A stretch of DNA of 64,000 nt from Pigmentiphaga aceris. Lineage in GTDB: Bacteria; Pseudomonadota; Gammaproteobacteria; Burkholderiales; Burkholderiaceae_B. The position numbers and the translations under genes are program-made. Shown one piece after another: positions 24,927 to 32,871 of the stretch; position 1 is the stretch's first letter; each line of letters starts with the position of its first letter. The notes under the pieces were generated by a model. The model worked only from the letters and a program-made list of their open reading frames with translations. It had not been told where the DNA came from and ran no database searches. Location of the stretch: the NCBI RefSeq assembly GCF_008119665.1, contig NZ_CP043046.1, positions 4,526,001 to 4,590,000 of the forward strand, given 5' to 3'.

Positions 24927-25272
24927 CGCAAGTCTCCGGGCGGGTGGTCTGGATAATGGTGTGCAGCACGCGATTGCGTTCCAGCAATTCTCGTGTCGCA
25001 CGCTGCGCCACCGACAAGGCATCGGCAGCTTTTTGCTGGCGCAAGTGCGCCTCGGCCTGCCATTGTTCAAGCGCGTGGTTCTGCGCGTCGATGCTGGATT
25101 GCAAGGTCGCCACATTGCCCTGAAGCGTCACGCGATCGACGTTTACGACAGCAAGCTCGCGCAGGGCATCGTCACGCTGCTGGCGCGCTTCATTGCGCTG
25201 TCCGGCAAGCCACACGCACAAGGCCAACATCAGCAGGCTCACCACCAGAATGAGCTTGGACAAGAGCGTCAC
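24892..25272 (-). CDS. Rz-like inner-membrane spanin
   Basis: A 126-residue protein with one N-terminal transmembrane anchor (SKLILVVSLLMLALCVWLAG) and a periplasmic coiled coil (about 28-105), the i-spanin layout. The start is GTG at 25272, which overlaps the stop of the preceding 50-residue lipoprotein gene by 4 bases and has a G-rich ribosome binding site. It partners the Rz1-like lipoprotein whose gene begins inside its 3' end. Confidence 0.82.
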   Translation of the reverse strand: MTLLSKLILVVSLLMLALCVWLAGQRNEARQQRDDALRELAVVNVDRVTLQGNVATLQSSIDAQNHALEQWQAEAHLRQQKAADALSVAQRATRELLERNRVLHTIIQTTRPETCDATFDAARAGL

Positions 25273-25421
25273 TCCCCTGCCCCCGCACAACGCGCATACA
25301 GCGTGGCCAGTATCTCGGCATACGCAACGGGATCATCACCCGCACCGAGTTCCGGCAAGGGCGGACACGGCACATTCGCCGCGCACCCCGCCAACAGAAA
25401 AGATAAAAAAGCGGCCCTCAT
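25269..25421 (-). CDS. Small phage lipoprotein next to Rz
   Basis: A 50-residue protein with a short signal and lipobox LLAGC (Cys at residue 13), followed by NVPCPPLPELG and a short helix. It overlaps its upstream neighbour by 4 bases (ATGA) and the Rz start by 4 bases. The upstream neighbour is itself a membrane-anchored coiled-coil protein, so the two resemble a second i-spanin/o-spanin pair. It is too short for most gene callers, but lipobox, overlaps and context support it. Confidence 0.65.
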   Translation of the reverse strand: MRAAFLSFLLAGCAANVPCPPLPELGAGDDPVAYAEILATLYARCAGAGE

Positions 25422-25894
25422 GGTTGCCCCTCCGCAATCGCACGATTGGTCCGCTCGATTGCCGCATTGAGCGCCTCGCGCGCCGACTCCGGCACATTCG
25501 GCCGTGACGACACCGCCGCCGCCGTCGCCCCCGCCACCTGTGCCGCAGCCGCGGCCTGGCGCGACGCACGCACCGAGGTCTTGGCCGCCGACTCCGAGGT
25601 TCGCGCAGCCGTATTCGCAGACGCCGTCAGTTCCTCCAGCCGCACCGACATCCACGCCAATTGATCCTCCTTGCTATTGAGCAAGGCATCGGTCGTCGCT
25701 TGCAGACGACCGATCTCCGCCTGATGGTCCGCACGCTGCAACGCGAGCACATCATCCGCTCTCAACGCAGCCGAATACCCGGCCAGCCCGCCACCGCCAG
25801 CGATCAACACCAACAGCAAAAAGCCCTCGACCACATGCGCAACGCGACGAAACCGATCGCCATGCCCATGCAGCCAATCAAGAATGTTGGGCAT
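25418..25894 (-). CDS. Phage membrane-anchored coiled-coil protein (spanin- or holin-like)
   Basis: A 158-residue protein with one transmembrane helix near the N-terminus (about 22-42, VEGFLLLVLIAGGGGLAGY) and a long Ala-rich coiled coil (about 45-150). The start at 25894 overlaps the previous gene by 17 bases. The topology equals that of an i-spanin, and a lipoprotein gene overlaps its 3' end. A holin or lysis-control role is the main alternative. I do not recognise a named family. Confidence 0.6.
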   Translation of the reverse strand: MPNILDWLHGHGDRFRRVAHVVEGFLLLVLIAGGGGLAGYSAALRADDVLALQRADHQAEIGRLQATTDALLNSKEDQLAWMSVRLEELTASANTAARTSESAAKTSVRASRQAAAAAQVAGATAAAVSSRPNVPESAREALNAAIERTNRAIAEGQP

Positions 25895-26285
25895 GCTTGA
25901 GCACATCCATAAGTTGAGCGATCTGCGCCTCCAGCGCACGAACGCGGTCCTGCAGCAAACGCACCTGGTCGGTCAGCGTCTCGACCCGAACCTGCTGCGC
26001 CCCCTGCTCCTTCACCGCCTCATTGCGTTCCTTGAACGCATCATCGGCCCGTTGGTTCGCCGTCTTCAGCGCATCCCTGAGATCCTTGATCGTGTCATCC
26101 TTATCATCGAGCAGCTTGTAAAGCTGATCGAAAGAACCGACCGCCCCGGCCGCTTCCGCGTCCGCCACACGGTCGTTACGCCAAACCTTACGAAATGCCC
26201 AGACGGCGCTGGCGATAGCAGTGGCAATCCCACCCAACACGCCCCCCGCCGCACCAAGCGCCTGCCAGTCATCCGGTGTTTGCAT
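25878..26285 (-). CDS. Phage membrane protein with coiled coil, holin candidate
   Basis: A 135-residue protein with a single Gly/Ala-rich membrane segment (about 9-31, LGAAGGVLGGIATAIASAVWAF) then a basic RKVWRN stop and a strong coiled coil (about 50-130). It starts directly after the endolysin stop with no gap, where a holin is expected, and the endolysin has no signal of its own, so some membrane protein here must release it. Single-pass holins with a C-terminal domain are known (T4 t type), but no motif proves this role. Confidence 0.55.
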   Translation of the reverse strand: MQTPDDWQALGAAGGVLGGIATAIASAVWAFRKVWRNDRVADAEAAGAVGSFDQLYKLLDDKDDTIKDLRDALKTANQRADDAFKERNEAVKEQGAQQVRVETLTDQVRLLQDRVRALEAQIAQLMDVLKHAQHS

Positions 26286-26771
26286 CTACATCTCCATGGT
26301 TCCTCCGGCACGCAGGTAAAAGCCCTGCAAAGTGGCAATGCTGTGCTCATACTGGCCATATCCGGCGCCAGGAAGACTGGCCCAGATATTCCGGCACTTG
26401 CTGATTGCCAAAGTGAAACGACCCGCGAGGATGTCGTCGACCGCCCGCCGCTCCTTGATCTGCTGGAGAGCGATGCGGTCCTGGTTGATGGGGGAAAAGT
26501 CTTTCAGGTTCAACTGCTTGCTGTAGGCGTCCCAATACCTGGCCAAGAGTTGGTAGCGACCTGCTGCGGTGGACTTGATGCCCAGACGCGGCAGGTCGAC
26601 CAATACTCGGGGGTGGGATGCGTAGCTGGTGAAGCGAGTGCGGCCAACGATCTGGTCGTAGCCGTCATCGCGGGTTGTGGGGGAGTTGGAGGTGCCTTCG
26701 GAGAAGGCGAGTGTGTCGAGGAAGGGGAGGAGGTTGGGGCCGCCTGCTTCAACGGACGTGACGCGCGGCAT
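26286..26771 (-). CDS. Lambda R-type endolysin (lytic transglycosylase, GH104)
   Basis: A 161-residue cytoplasmic murein transglycosylase. The catalytic Glu lies in LAFSEGTSN (about residue 25), followed by RDDGYDQIVGRTRFTSYASHPR, STAAGRYQLL, YWDAYSKQLNLKDFSP, QDRIALQQIKER and NIWASLPGAGYGQ, which track the lambda R protein block by block. No signal or SAR anchor is present, so it needs a holin. It lies downstream of the fibre genes, separated by a strong terminator at 26785-26809, and starts the lysis cassette. Confidence 0.92.
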   Translation of the reverse strand: MPRVTSVEAGGPNLLPFLDTLAFSEGTSNSPTTRDDGYDQIVGRTRFTSYASHPRVLVDLPRLGIKSTAAGRYQLLARYWDAYSKQLNLKDFSPINQDRIALQQIKERRAVDDILAGRFTLAISKCRNIWASLPGAGYGQYEHSIATLQGFYLRAGGTMEM

Positions 26772-26784
26772 GGAATCTCCGAGC

Positions 26785-26809
26785 GAAAAAAAACCGCCAT
26801 GTGGCGGTT
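26785..26809 (-). terminator. Rho-independent terminator before the lysis cassette
   Basis: A perfect 7-bp stem AACCGCC/GGCGGTT (26792-26798 with 26803-26809) with a 4-base loop, followed on the minus strand by eight or more T. It lies just upstream of the endolysin gene, so tail transcripts would stop here unless read through. Confidence 0.85.
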
Positions 26810-26849
26810 CCGGAAGTTAGTGGAGCTTTTTTGGGACGTCGAACTGGGT

Positions 26850-26954
26850 TCACGTGCGTAGCCACCATCTGGTCAATGCGAAAAGCGGCGCCAGCAGCCA
26901 TGTCAACAGCCTGGCAACGATCAATACAGCCGAATACGGCACGTATGGCAGCAC
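26850..26954 (-). CDS. Possible 34-residue membrane peptide
   Basis: A GTG-started frame of 34 residues: LPYVPYSAVLIVARLLTWLL then APLFALTRWWLRT. It is almost wholly hydrophobic and ends in aromatic and basic residues, like small phage membrane peptides (pinholin or lysis-timing type). It fills the 207-base gap between the fibre-partner gene and the endolysin terminator. The ribosome binding site is poor and there is no family match, so this may be chance. Confidence 0.33.
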   Translation of the reverse strand: MLPYVPYSAVLIVARLLTWLLAPLFALTRWWLRT

Positions 26955-26978
26955 ACCTGAAGGTCAACGCAAGACGAT

Positions 26979-27353
26979 TCACGTGGGTAACTCCAGCGCA
27001 GGAAGGATTGCGATCAGTGCGGCTTCGGTCGGCTCCAGGGCACGACCAGCCTGTACCTCGCCCAGATACCAGTAGCACTTGGCCCAAACCAGACTACGCC
27101 ACTTGCGAAACGCCTGGCCCTCGGCCTGAAACAGTGGCACGGCCGGCTCGTCGGCGTAGGTGATGGCGGTCTTGATGTCGTCGTATCGGCGGACTTGCGC
27201 AGCGGCATCAAGATGCCCCTGAACGAAATTGGTAAGGGCCTTCACGCGGTTGTCGAACGTAGGGGCCACTGCGGCCTGGGCAGCGCGGTGTGCGACATCT
27301 TCTTCGGGTGCCATGTCCAGCAACACCCCATCGATTATGTGCTTAAGAGTCAT
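26979..27353 (-). CDS. Phage protein following the tail fibre, probable fibre partner/chaperone
   Basis: A 124-residue acidic protein that overlaps the fibre stop by 4 bases (ATGA). The C-terminal half (EGQAFRKWRSLVWAKCYWYL) is the most distinctive part and resembles small proteins that follow fibre genes in many tailed phages. By position it may help fold or attach the fibre; no catalytic motif is visible. Confidence 0.6.
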   Translation of the reverse strand: MTLKHIIDGVLLDMAPEEDVAHRAAQAAVAPTFDNRVKALTNFVQGHLDAAAQVRRYDDIKTAITYADEPAVPLFQAEGQAFRKWRSLVWAKCYWYLGEVQAGRALEPTEAALIAILPALELPT

Positions 27354-30300
27354 TTGCGATATCCATAGGTGACGACGCGGGAAAGATTGCCAAGATTGCC
27401 CGAGGACATTTTTAGGGTGAGCCCTCGAATATCTGCCAAGGCCAGCGCCGCTATGCCTGCCGCGGAGTAGGGGCCGGGAGTCGCCCCCGCACTGTTGTTC
27501 ACAATACCCTGCGCCGTGAATGCGGCCTGCCCACCAGCATTCAATGTGACCGCGATACGGCCGCTGATCCAGCGTGTCCCGTCCGTTGTAGTGACGCCAG
27601 GAGAGATTTGAAACATCGAGGTATTTACGGTGGAGTTGTCCAGCCGGCCACCCTGATAACTTTCTCTGGCGAAACTGTAGATGGAGGTTGTTACGTCACC
27701 CGAGCTATTCCTGAACGTCATACACGGAGTCGCGCTCGCGCTTGATCCGTACAGCCCGTCGAAGTGCACCTCGAGGCGCGTCAACTCCGGGTCGTCAAAG
27801 CCGGTGGTAAAAGCCACAGACGCCACATTGCCGATGTTGGAGACGTCTCCTAGCTTGATTACTGCGGCCAGACCGAGGACCTTGATGTTCGTGCCGGTCG
27901 CATAAAAACGGACTTTTTCGCCAGGATATAGACGAAGCGTTGTCGCGCTCCCCGATTGAGTCAGAAAGGGTTTTCCGGTCGGCGCGGCGAATATCGCCGC
28001 ACCTGTACCGGATACGTCGATCTGTACGTCGCACCACCACCCATTCGGGTGAGCTTCTGAGGAACCCATAGCACTCATCGCACCAGGGGCGAACACAAGC
28101 GTCGCGCCGTGGTCGCTGCCCAGAACAGCCGCTGCGGGAGTCACGCGTGAGGTTAGCGGCTCCCAAAGTGTCCAGTTGCCGGTGGTGCGGCTGCGGGTCC
28201 ACCCCATTCCTGTGTTGGAGTTATAGACCTCTTGCAAAATGTCGCTGCCGCGAAGCGACACTCGGATAAAAAGCCCCGCAGATGAAACCGGAGCATTTGC
28301 CGCTGCAACGCTGTTCGAGTACACACCCGGGTTCGTCGCAGAGTTGAGATCTGTGACGTAGGGCGTCTGCGCCGTCACTTGCGATTGACTCTGGCCCTGC
28401 CAAGCATTCCATGTTCCGGCGCTATCCGGGTAAGTGGGATAACCAGTCCGAATCCAAAGGCCGCCCGCCATCGATGACACTTGCTGAGCAACGATATCGC
28501 CAATCGCAGGACTCCCGCTGTACTCGCGGACGACGTCAATAAGGTAAAAGCCAGAACCCCTGCTCTCCGGAGCGTCCACGGCGGCCGTTTGTCCCGAATA
28601 GGTACCCGCCGTTACGACCGAACCAAAGGTGAAGCCAGACGCCAGAGGTGTGCGCCCGCCCCCGCCAGAGGGCTTCGCGTTCACTTCGTTGAGCGCCTTG
28701 ACGATATCGGTCTTGTCGGTCGTTGTGAGAGTTGTCAGATTGCCAATGGCCTTCAGCGCAAAGTCGTCTTGGAGAAAGACGCCCGCGCCGTCACACCACA
28801 CCAGACGACGACCCTGCGCTGGGATAACGATGGATCCAGCGCTGGCGCTTTTGACAGCGACGCTAAATCCGCCCGTGGTTGCGTTAAAAATCGACCAATT
28901 CCCCTGGGCTGCGGGCAAGGTTACAACGACGCTGGCCGTGAGAGCACCGGTGAACGTAAGGCTGGAGCACTCGGTCTGCGCCTGAGTGAGCGTCACGTCG
29001 CCCGTCAGGGCCACCACCCCTTGATTTTTGGTGAGGCGGCGCACGTACTGCGTGTTTGCGATACGAAAGCCAACGTCGCCAGGATCGGCGGTCTGTACCG
29101 CTACATTGCCGACGTTACGCATATCGAGGAGCGCCCCGATCATCGCCACATTTCCGCCGCCATTCGACCCGTTCCCGCCGCTGGCAATCATGCGGAAATC
29201 GTAGTCGACGGTGCTAGCCCCTGAGTGCCAATCGATGTACGGGGTGGTGGCCAGACCGCGGGTTGCGCCCAGCTCGATATTCGCGGCCCCGTTGGTACGT
29301 GGGTTAAGGACTAGCATTCCGCTGTCGAGGTTCAGCGCTGCCGCGATCGCAACGCTTCCTGTGGCGCGATCGATGTACAGAGCCTGGCCAAGATATACGC
29401 CGGTATCCGAAAAGCGGGTGATGGCGAGGTTGCTGCCCGAGTTCGCGCCCGCCTCGGGTGTGGCCGTCATACCGACACGCCAGCGCGAGCTGTTACCCGT
29501 CGTCAGCGCTACCAACCTCTCTGCGCCTGCCGCGCCATTCACAATAAGCGCGCCGTTAGTCTTGACCGAGTCCGCGGTGACGCTGCCGCCCTCTCCCATG
29601 TCGTCGTAGCTGCCGGTAAAAGCGACGGGTGCCAGAGTTTCGCTCAAGGCCTCGACCTCAGTAGCAGCGGTACCCGCTGGGTCTGCGCCAACGTTGTCAG
29701 GACCGAGCGGCACATCACCATTTTCGCCAGGCGCGACCCCAGCGACGGTTTTTACTTGACCAGCAGCGGATAGTGCCTCTTGCAGGCCGGGGATATCGTC
29801 GATGCCAAGCGAAACATTGCCCTCGACGTCCAGAACGTTGTTCACGCTTTTAACCGTACCCGTGCCTTGGCCGTCTGCGCCCGGCGCACCGCGAACGTTG
29901 ATCGCCATGGCTGGATCGGACACCACCCCAGTTTCTGCCAGGTAGCCAGTTGCAGGAGGCGTGCCGCGCCCCCCGGCCCACGAGGTAATACGCAGGACGC
30001 GTCGATTGCCGTCGATGGCCAACGCCACGGTCGGCGTCCAGCCATTACCGTATGCCTCGACGCTTGCCAGAATCGTTGCGGCAGACTGCGCATTTACCTC
30101 GGCTCTGTTGGCCGCGACAAGCGCCTCCGAAGCCCCTTGAATAGCCTCGTCTTTAGCCGTCAACACCACAGCCCGGTCACCCGCGACAACCTGCGTTGAC
30201 TCTCTGACTTCTTCCGCATTCTCTGCCGTAGCGACACGGTCGGCGGCAACGATAGCGGCATTCACTGCTGTTTCATTGGCTTTCCCCGTAGCGACATCTG

Positions 30301-30997
30301 CTGCCGTTGCTGCATCCACTTTAGACGCCGCCGCTGCGATGCGATCGGCTGCCGTGGCCGCAGCATCCAGAGAGGATGATTCGCTGGACGCGCTCGCCTC
30401 TTGCGCCTTTGTCGCGGCGACGCTTGCCGCTGTCGCGGCATCGACCGCGGAGGCCGCAGCTGCATCTTTGGCCGTGGTAGCAGCAAGGCGGTCTGCCTGC
30501 GTGGCTGCTGCGCTAGCCTGGGCCTTGGAAACCTCCAAGCCGATGCTGCTGAGCGCAGACGATAGCTCGGTATTCACGGCCTGGACGCCAGCTGAGATTT
30601 GACCCGCCAAGTCTGCAGCGCCATCGTCGATCTGCTCGGATAGTGCCGCAGTTCCATTAGCCACGATCTGGGCGACAGCCACGCGGTCTGCCGCTGTCGA
30701 GCCGGCTGCAGCCTGCGCGAGAGTCCTGGCCTCAGACGCCTCGGCTGCAGTGTCTTCAACCGCTTGGCGGGTAAGCTCGACCTGCACGGCTTTTTCGGTT
30801 GCATTGATACCGGCTGCTACCGCAGTTGCGCGCGCCTGCTCCGCATCGTTGCGATAAACGAGTGTTGCATCCCGAGCATCTTCTGCTTGGCGGACCGCAT
30901 CCACTGCACCGCTGATTGCACTCTGCGCAGCTTCGTCCAGCTCATTAAGCTTCCGTATAGCATCAGGCCCGCGCATACCTGTAGAAAAACGTCCCAT
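27350..30997 (-). CDS. Tail fibre protein
   Basis: A 1215-residue fibre. Residues about 1-290 form an extremely Ala-rich coiled coil (AADRVAVAQIV-, AATQADRLAATTA-like heptads), followed by a Gly-rich link (NVRGAPGADGQGTG), beta-structured shaft segments, and two knob-like repeats (about 775-930; FYLIDVVREY..., then DLNSATNPGVYSN...RSRTTGNWTLWEPL, cited in parts) that resemble the knob domains of R-type pyocin and phage fibres. The C-terminal 200 residues probably bind the receptor. The ATG at 30997 shares one base with the previous stop (TAATG) and has AGGGG upstream. It would set the host or target range of the particle. Confidence 0.85.
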   Translation of the reverse strand: MGRFSTGMRGPDAIRKLNELDEAAQSAISGAVDAVRQAEDARDATLVYRNDAEQARATAVAAGINATEKAVQVELTRQAVEDTAAEASEARTLAQAAAGSTAADRVAVAQIVANGTAALSEQIDDGAADLAGQISAGVQAVNTELSSALSSIGLEVSKAQASAAATQADRLAATTAKDAAAASAVDAATAASVAATKAQEASASSESSSLDAAATAADRIAAAASKVDAATAADVATGKANETAVNAAIVAADRVATAENAEEVRESTQVVAGDRAVVLTAKDEAIQGASEALVAANRAEVNAQSAATILASVEAYGNGWTPTVALAIDGNRRVLRITSWAGGRGTPPATGYLAETGVVSDPAMAINVRGAPGADGQGTGTVKSVNNVLDVEGNVSLGIDDIPGLQEALSAAGQVKTVAGVAPGENGDVPLGPDNVGADPAGTAATEVEALSETLAPVAFTGSYDDMGEGGSVTADSVKTNGALIVNGAAGAERLVALTTGNSSRWRVGMTATPEAGANSGSNLAITRFSDTGVYLGQALYIDRATGSVAIAAALNLDSGMLVLNPRTNGAANIELGATRGLATTPYIDWHSGASTVDYDFRMIASGGNGSNGGGNVAMIGALLDMRNVGNVAVQTADPGDVGFRIANTQYVRRLTKNQGVVALTGDVTLTQAQTECSSLTFTGALTASVVVTLPAAQGNWSIFNATTGGFSVAVKSASAGSIVIPAQGRRLVWCDGAGVFLQDDFALKAIGNLTTLTTTDKTDIVKALNEVNAKPSGGGGRTPLASGFTFGSVVTAGTYSGQTAAVDAPESRGSGFYLIDVVREYSGSPAIGDIVAQQVSSMAGGLWIRTGYPTYPDSAGTWNAWQGQSQSQVTAQTPYVTDLNSATNPGVYSNSVAAANAPVSSAGLFIRVSLRGSDILQEVYNSNTGMGWTRSRTTGNWTLWEPLTSRVTPAAAVLGSDHGATLVFAPGAMSAMGSSEAHPNGWWCDVQIDVSGTGAAIFAAPTGKPFLTQSGSATTLRLYPGEKVRFYATGTNIKVLGLAAVIKLGDVSNIGNVASVAFTTGFDDPELTRLEVHFDGLYGSSASATPCMTFRNSSGDVTTSIYSFARESYQGGRLDNSTVNTSMFQISPGVTTTDGTRWISGRIAVTLNAGGQAAFTAQGIVNNSAGATPGPYSAAGIAALALADIRGLTLKMSSGNLGNLSRVVTYGYRK

Positions 30998-31821
30998 TAC
31001 CACCCCTGAATAGAAATTTTCTTGGAGTAGGAAAGCGTGCGTGCGGCGATAACGCCGCCGGCAGCGAGCCCTCCGTAGATCATGTGGTCTTGTTCGAGCA
31101 GCGCATCGGTGTCCCCGGGAAATACGCTGACGAATACCTTGCGACCACCGCTCGTGCCACGCATGATCTGCATGACACGTGCGCGGTCTCGCGCATCAAG
31201 CCATTCCAGATCGAGCTCCATTTCGTCGTACTGCGGACCACGATCGGTACGAAGGTCACCAGAATCCGCACGATCGGACGTACTCATGTCGGCGATGTTG
31301 ACTGCCAAACCGTATGAGGCGTTATGCTCGGGTTCCCAGTAAGCCCCTGCCACAATGCGTGCGCAGTCGATATAACCAGCGGGGTTTTCAGGATCAGACA
31401 GTTCAATCTCCACACGACGAGCAGCTACATGTTCAAACCACACTGCCGTCTTGCTTGCGCCGCCATATGCAAATGCGTTTGCATTAAGCGGTTCGGTCCA
31501 GTCCCAAAGTTCCAGCAGCGCGCCCGGGCATGCATAAACGAGTCCGGTGTCAACCAGCAATTCGCCAGCTGTATCTGCGTCGTAAAGTCGAGCGCGGATA
31601 GTTGCCATGGGCGACAAGTTGGTCGCAGGCAATGAAATAGCACCAACACTTTCAAGGTTGGGCCACATCAACGTATATGTCACGGCACTGCCAGATGCCC
31701 TGTGCACAGAACCTTTGATATCAGTCTGCATATGGACTGCGATGGATGCCCCCGCAGTAGAACTTGCGGTAATTACGGCGCGGTCGGCAGCGTTATCATG
31801 AACCAGACGTAGATTAGGCAT
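30997..31821 (-). CDS. Phage tail tip/baseplate protein of unknown family
   Basis: A 274-residue beta-rich protein (start MPNLRLVHDNAAD at 31821, overlapping the previous stop by 8 bases). Segments such as WFEHVAARRVEIELSDPEN, YDEMELDLEWLDARDRARVMQIM and FVSVFPGDTDALLEQDHMIYG suggest a structural scaffold rather than an enzyme. It lies between tip proteins and the fibre, so it may be the fibre-attachment protein. I do not recognise the family. Confidence 0.65.
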   Translation of the reverse strand: MPNLRLVHDNAADRAVITASSTAGASIAVHMQTDIKGSVHRASGSAVTYTLMWPNLESVGAISLPATNLSPMATIRARLYDADTAGELLVDTGLVYACPGALLELWDWTEPLNANAFAYGGASKTAVWFEHVAARRVEIELSDPENPAGYIDCARIVAGAYWEPEHNASYGLAVNIADMSTSDRADSGDLRTDRGPQYDEMELDLEWLDARDRARVMQIMRGTSGGRKVFVSVFPGDTDALLEQDHMIYGGLAAGGVIAARTLSYSKKISIQGW

Positions 31822-32083
31822 CAAAAGATTCCTGTTCAGGAATAATCGGCACCAGTGAAACACCCAGGTAAAGGAGTTGTTCGTTAAATGCCGATAGCAC
31901 GTCCGGTGTGAGGTCTGCGGCAATGGCAGGCATTTGCTGCTGAATCGGATAGCCAATTTGCTGCCCGGCCGCATCGGTCATTAACTGCACGGATGTCATC
32001 AACACATTAAAGGGTTGACCGCCGCCCTGCAGGCTATTGGGAATAGATATCTGAAGCCCAGCGAGTATGGTTTGGCGTTGCAT
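31814..32083 (-). CDS. Small phage tail-region protein
   Basis: An 89-residue protein with no signal or membrane segment, with Gln-rich centre (PIQQQMPAIAADLTPDVLSAFNEQ). It sits 11 bases after the previous gene and overlaps the next by 8. It is part of the tail-tip operon; no function can be assigned. Confidence 0.6.
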   Translation of the reverse strand: MQRQTILAGLQISIPNSLQGGGQPFNVLMTSVQLMTDAAGQQIGYPIQQQMPAIAADLTPDVLSAFNEQLLYLGVSLVPIIPEQESFDA

Positions 32084-32094
32084 AGTTATGGTCC

Positions 32095-32871
32095 TTAATA
32101 GCTAATAGTCATGGTGAAAGATTTGTCGACACCGTCGATATTGATCGAGCCACGAAGGTTATCCCCCCGAAGGACAATATCTTTCCCAAACGCGCCAGCG
32201 GGTCGAGTGTTAAGCGAGAAAGTGCCGTTGCAGGCGAGATCCCAAGCGTCGACAGAAGTCCGAGCAATCAGGCGGGCGGCTTCGATATAGCCAGACGCGG
32301 CAATATTGGTGGCATTCACAACATCGCCAGTTAAGCGGACTCCGTTGAAGGTCCCGCCATTAAAAGTCGTCCCAGTGAAAGTGCCGCCTTCGAAAGAAGT
32401 GCCGCTGAAGTGCCCACCTGAAAACGTCTTACCGATAAAAGAGCCGCTAACAATCTGATTCGCGGCGACCGTGCTTGCAAAAGCGAGGCTGCCAAGGTTG
32501 GTGACCTTCGTAGAAGCGTCCAGGCGCCCGGAAACCTGTGTCGCCAAGTCGATAGAACTCTGCAACGCGAGGTCTCCTAGGCCCTGAACACGCGCTGCTG
32601 AAAGCCTCTGACCGGCCGAAAATACAATGGTCCCCGCCTCGTCTCTGATCGTCAGGCCGCGGCTGTCGATCTGATTAGCAATGACGGTCTGGGCCTGAAA
32701 GTTCCCTTGATGGACGAGCGTGTTGCCGCCCGCCCCCTTGACTGCTTCAGGCAGCGAACCGGCACCGATCTGACCTGGTGGCACAACGACGGTGGGTGGC
32801 AACGTGACCGGCTCGGTACGCACGGTTGCCGCCTGCAGAATCTTGTCGCGAGCATTGATAATCGTGCTCAT
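32095..32871 (-). CDS. Tail tip protein with five-residue repeats
   Basis: A 258-residue protein. The middle holds a short run of five-residue repeats (GHFSGTSFEGGTFTGTTFNG, then GTFNGVRL, about residues 158-185), predicted to form a right-handed beta-helix. The preceding segment (GLTIRDEAGTIVFSAGQRLS) resembles the C-terminal parts of lambda J-type central tail proteins. The start overlaps the previous stop by 4 bases (ATGA). It is probably part of the central spike or hub below the tube. Confidence 0.65.
   Translation of the reverse strand: MSTIINARDKILQAATVRTEPVTLPPTVVVPPGQIGAGSLPEAVKGAGGNTLVHQGNFQAQTVIANQIDSRGLTIRDEAGTIVFSAGQRLSAARVQGLGDLALQSSIDLATQVSGRLDASTKVTNLGSLAFASTVAANQIVSGSFIGKTFSGGHFSGTSFEGGTFTGTTFNGGTFNGVRLTGDVVNATNIAASGYIEAARLIARTSVDAWDLACNGTFSLNTRPAGAFGKDIVLRGDNLRGSINIDGVDKSFTMTISY

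Noticed and set aside
26749..27087. 112-codon minus-strand frame before the endolysin
   Set aside because: It overlaps the fibre-partner gene in another frame, runs through the terminator and into the endolysin start, and has no domain; the shorter hydrophobic frame is more plausible but still weak.
27350..30997. Diversity-generating retroelement acting on the fibre
   Set aside because: No reverse transcriptase gene and no template/variable repeat pair was found around the fibre gene.
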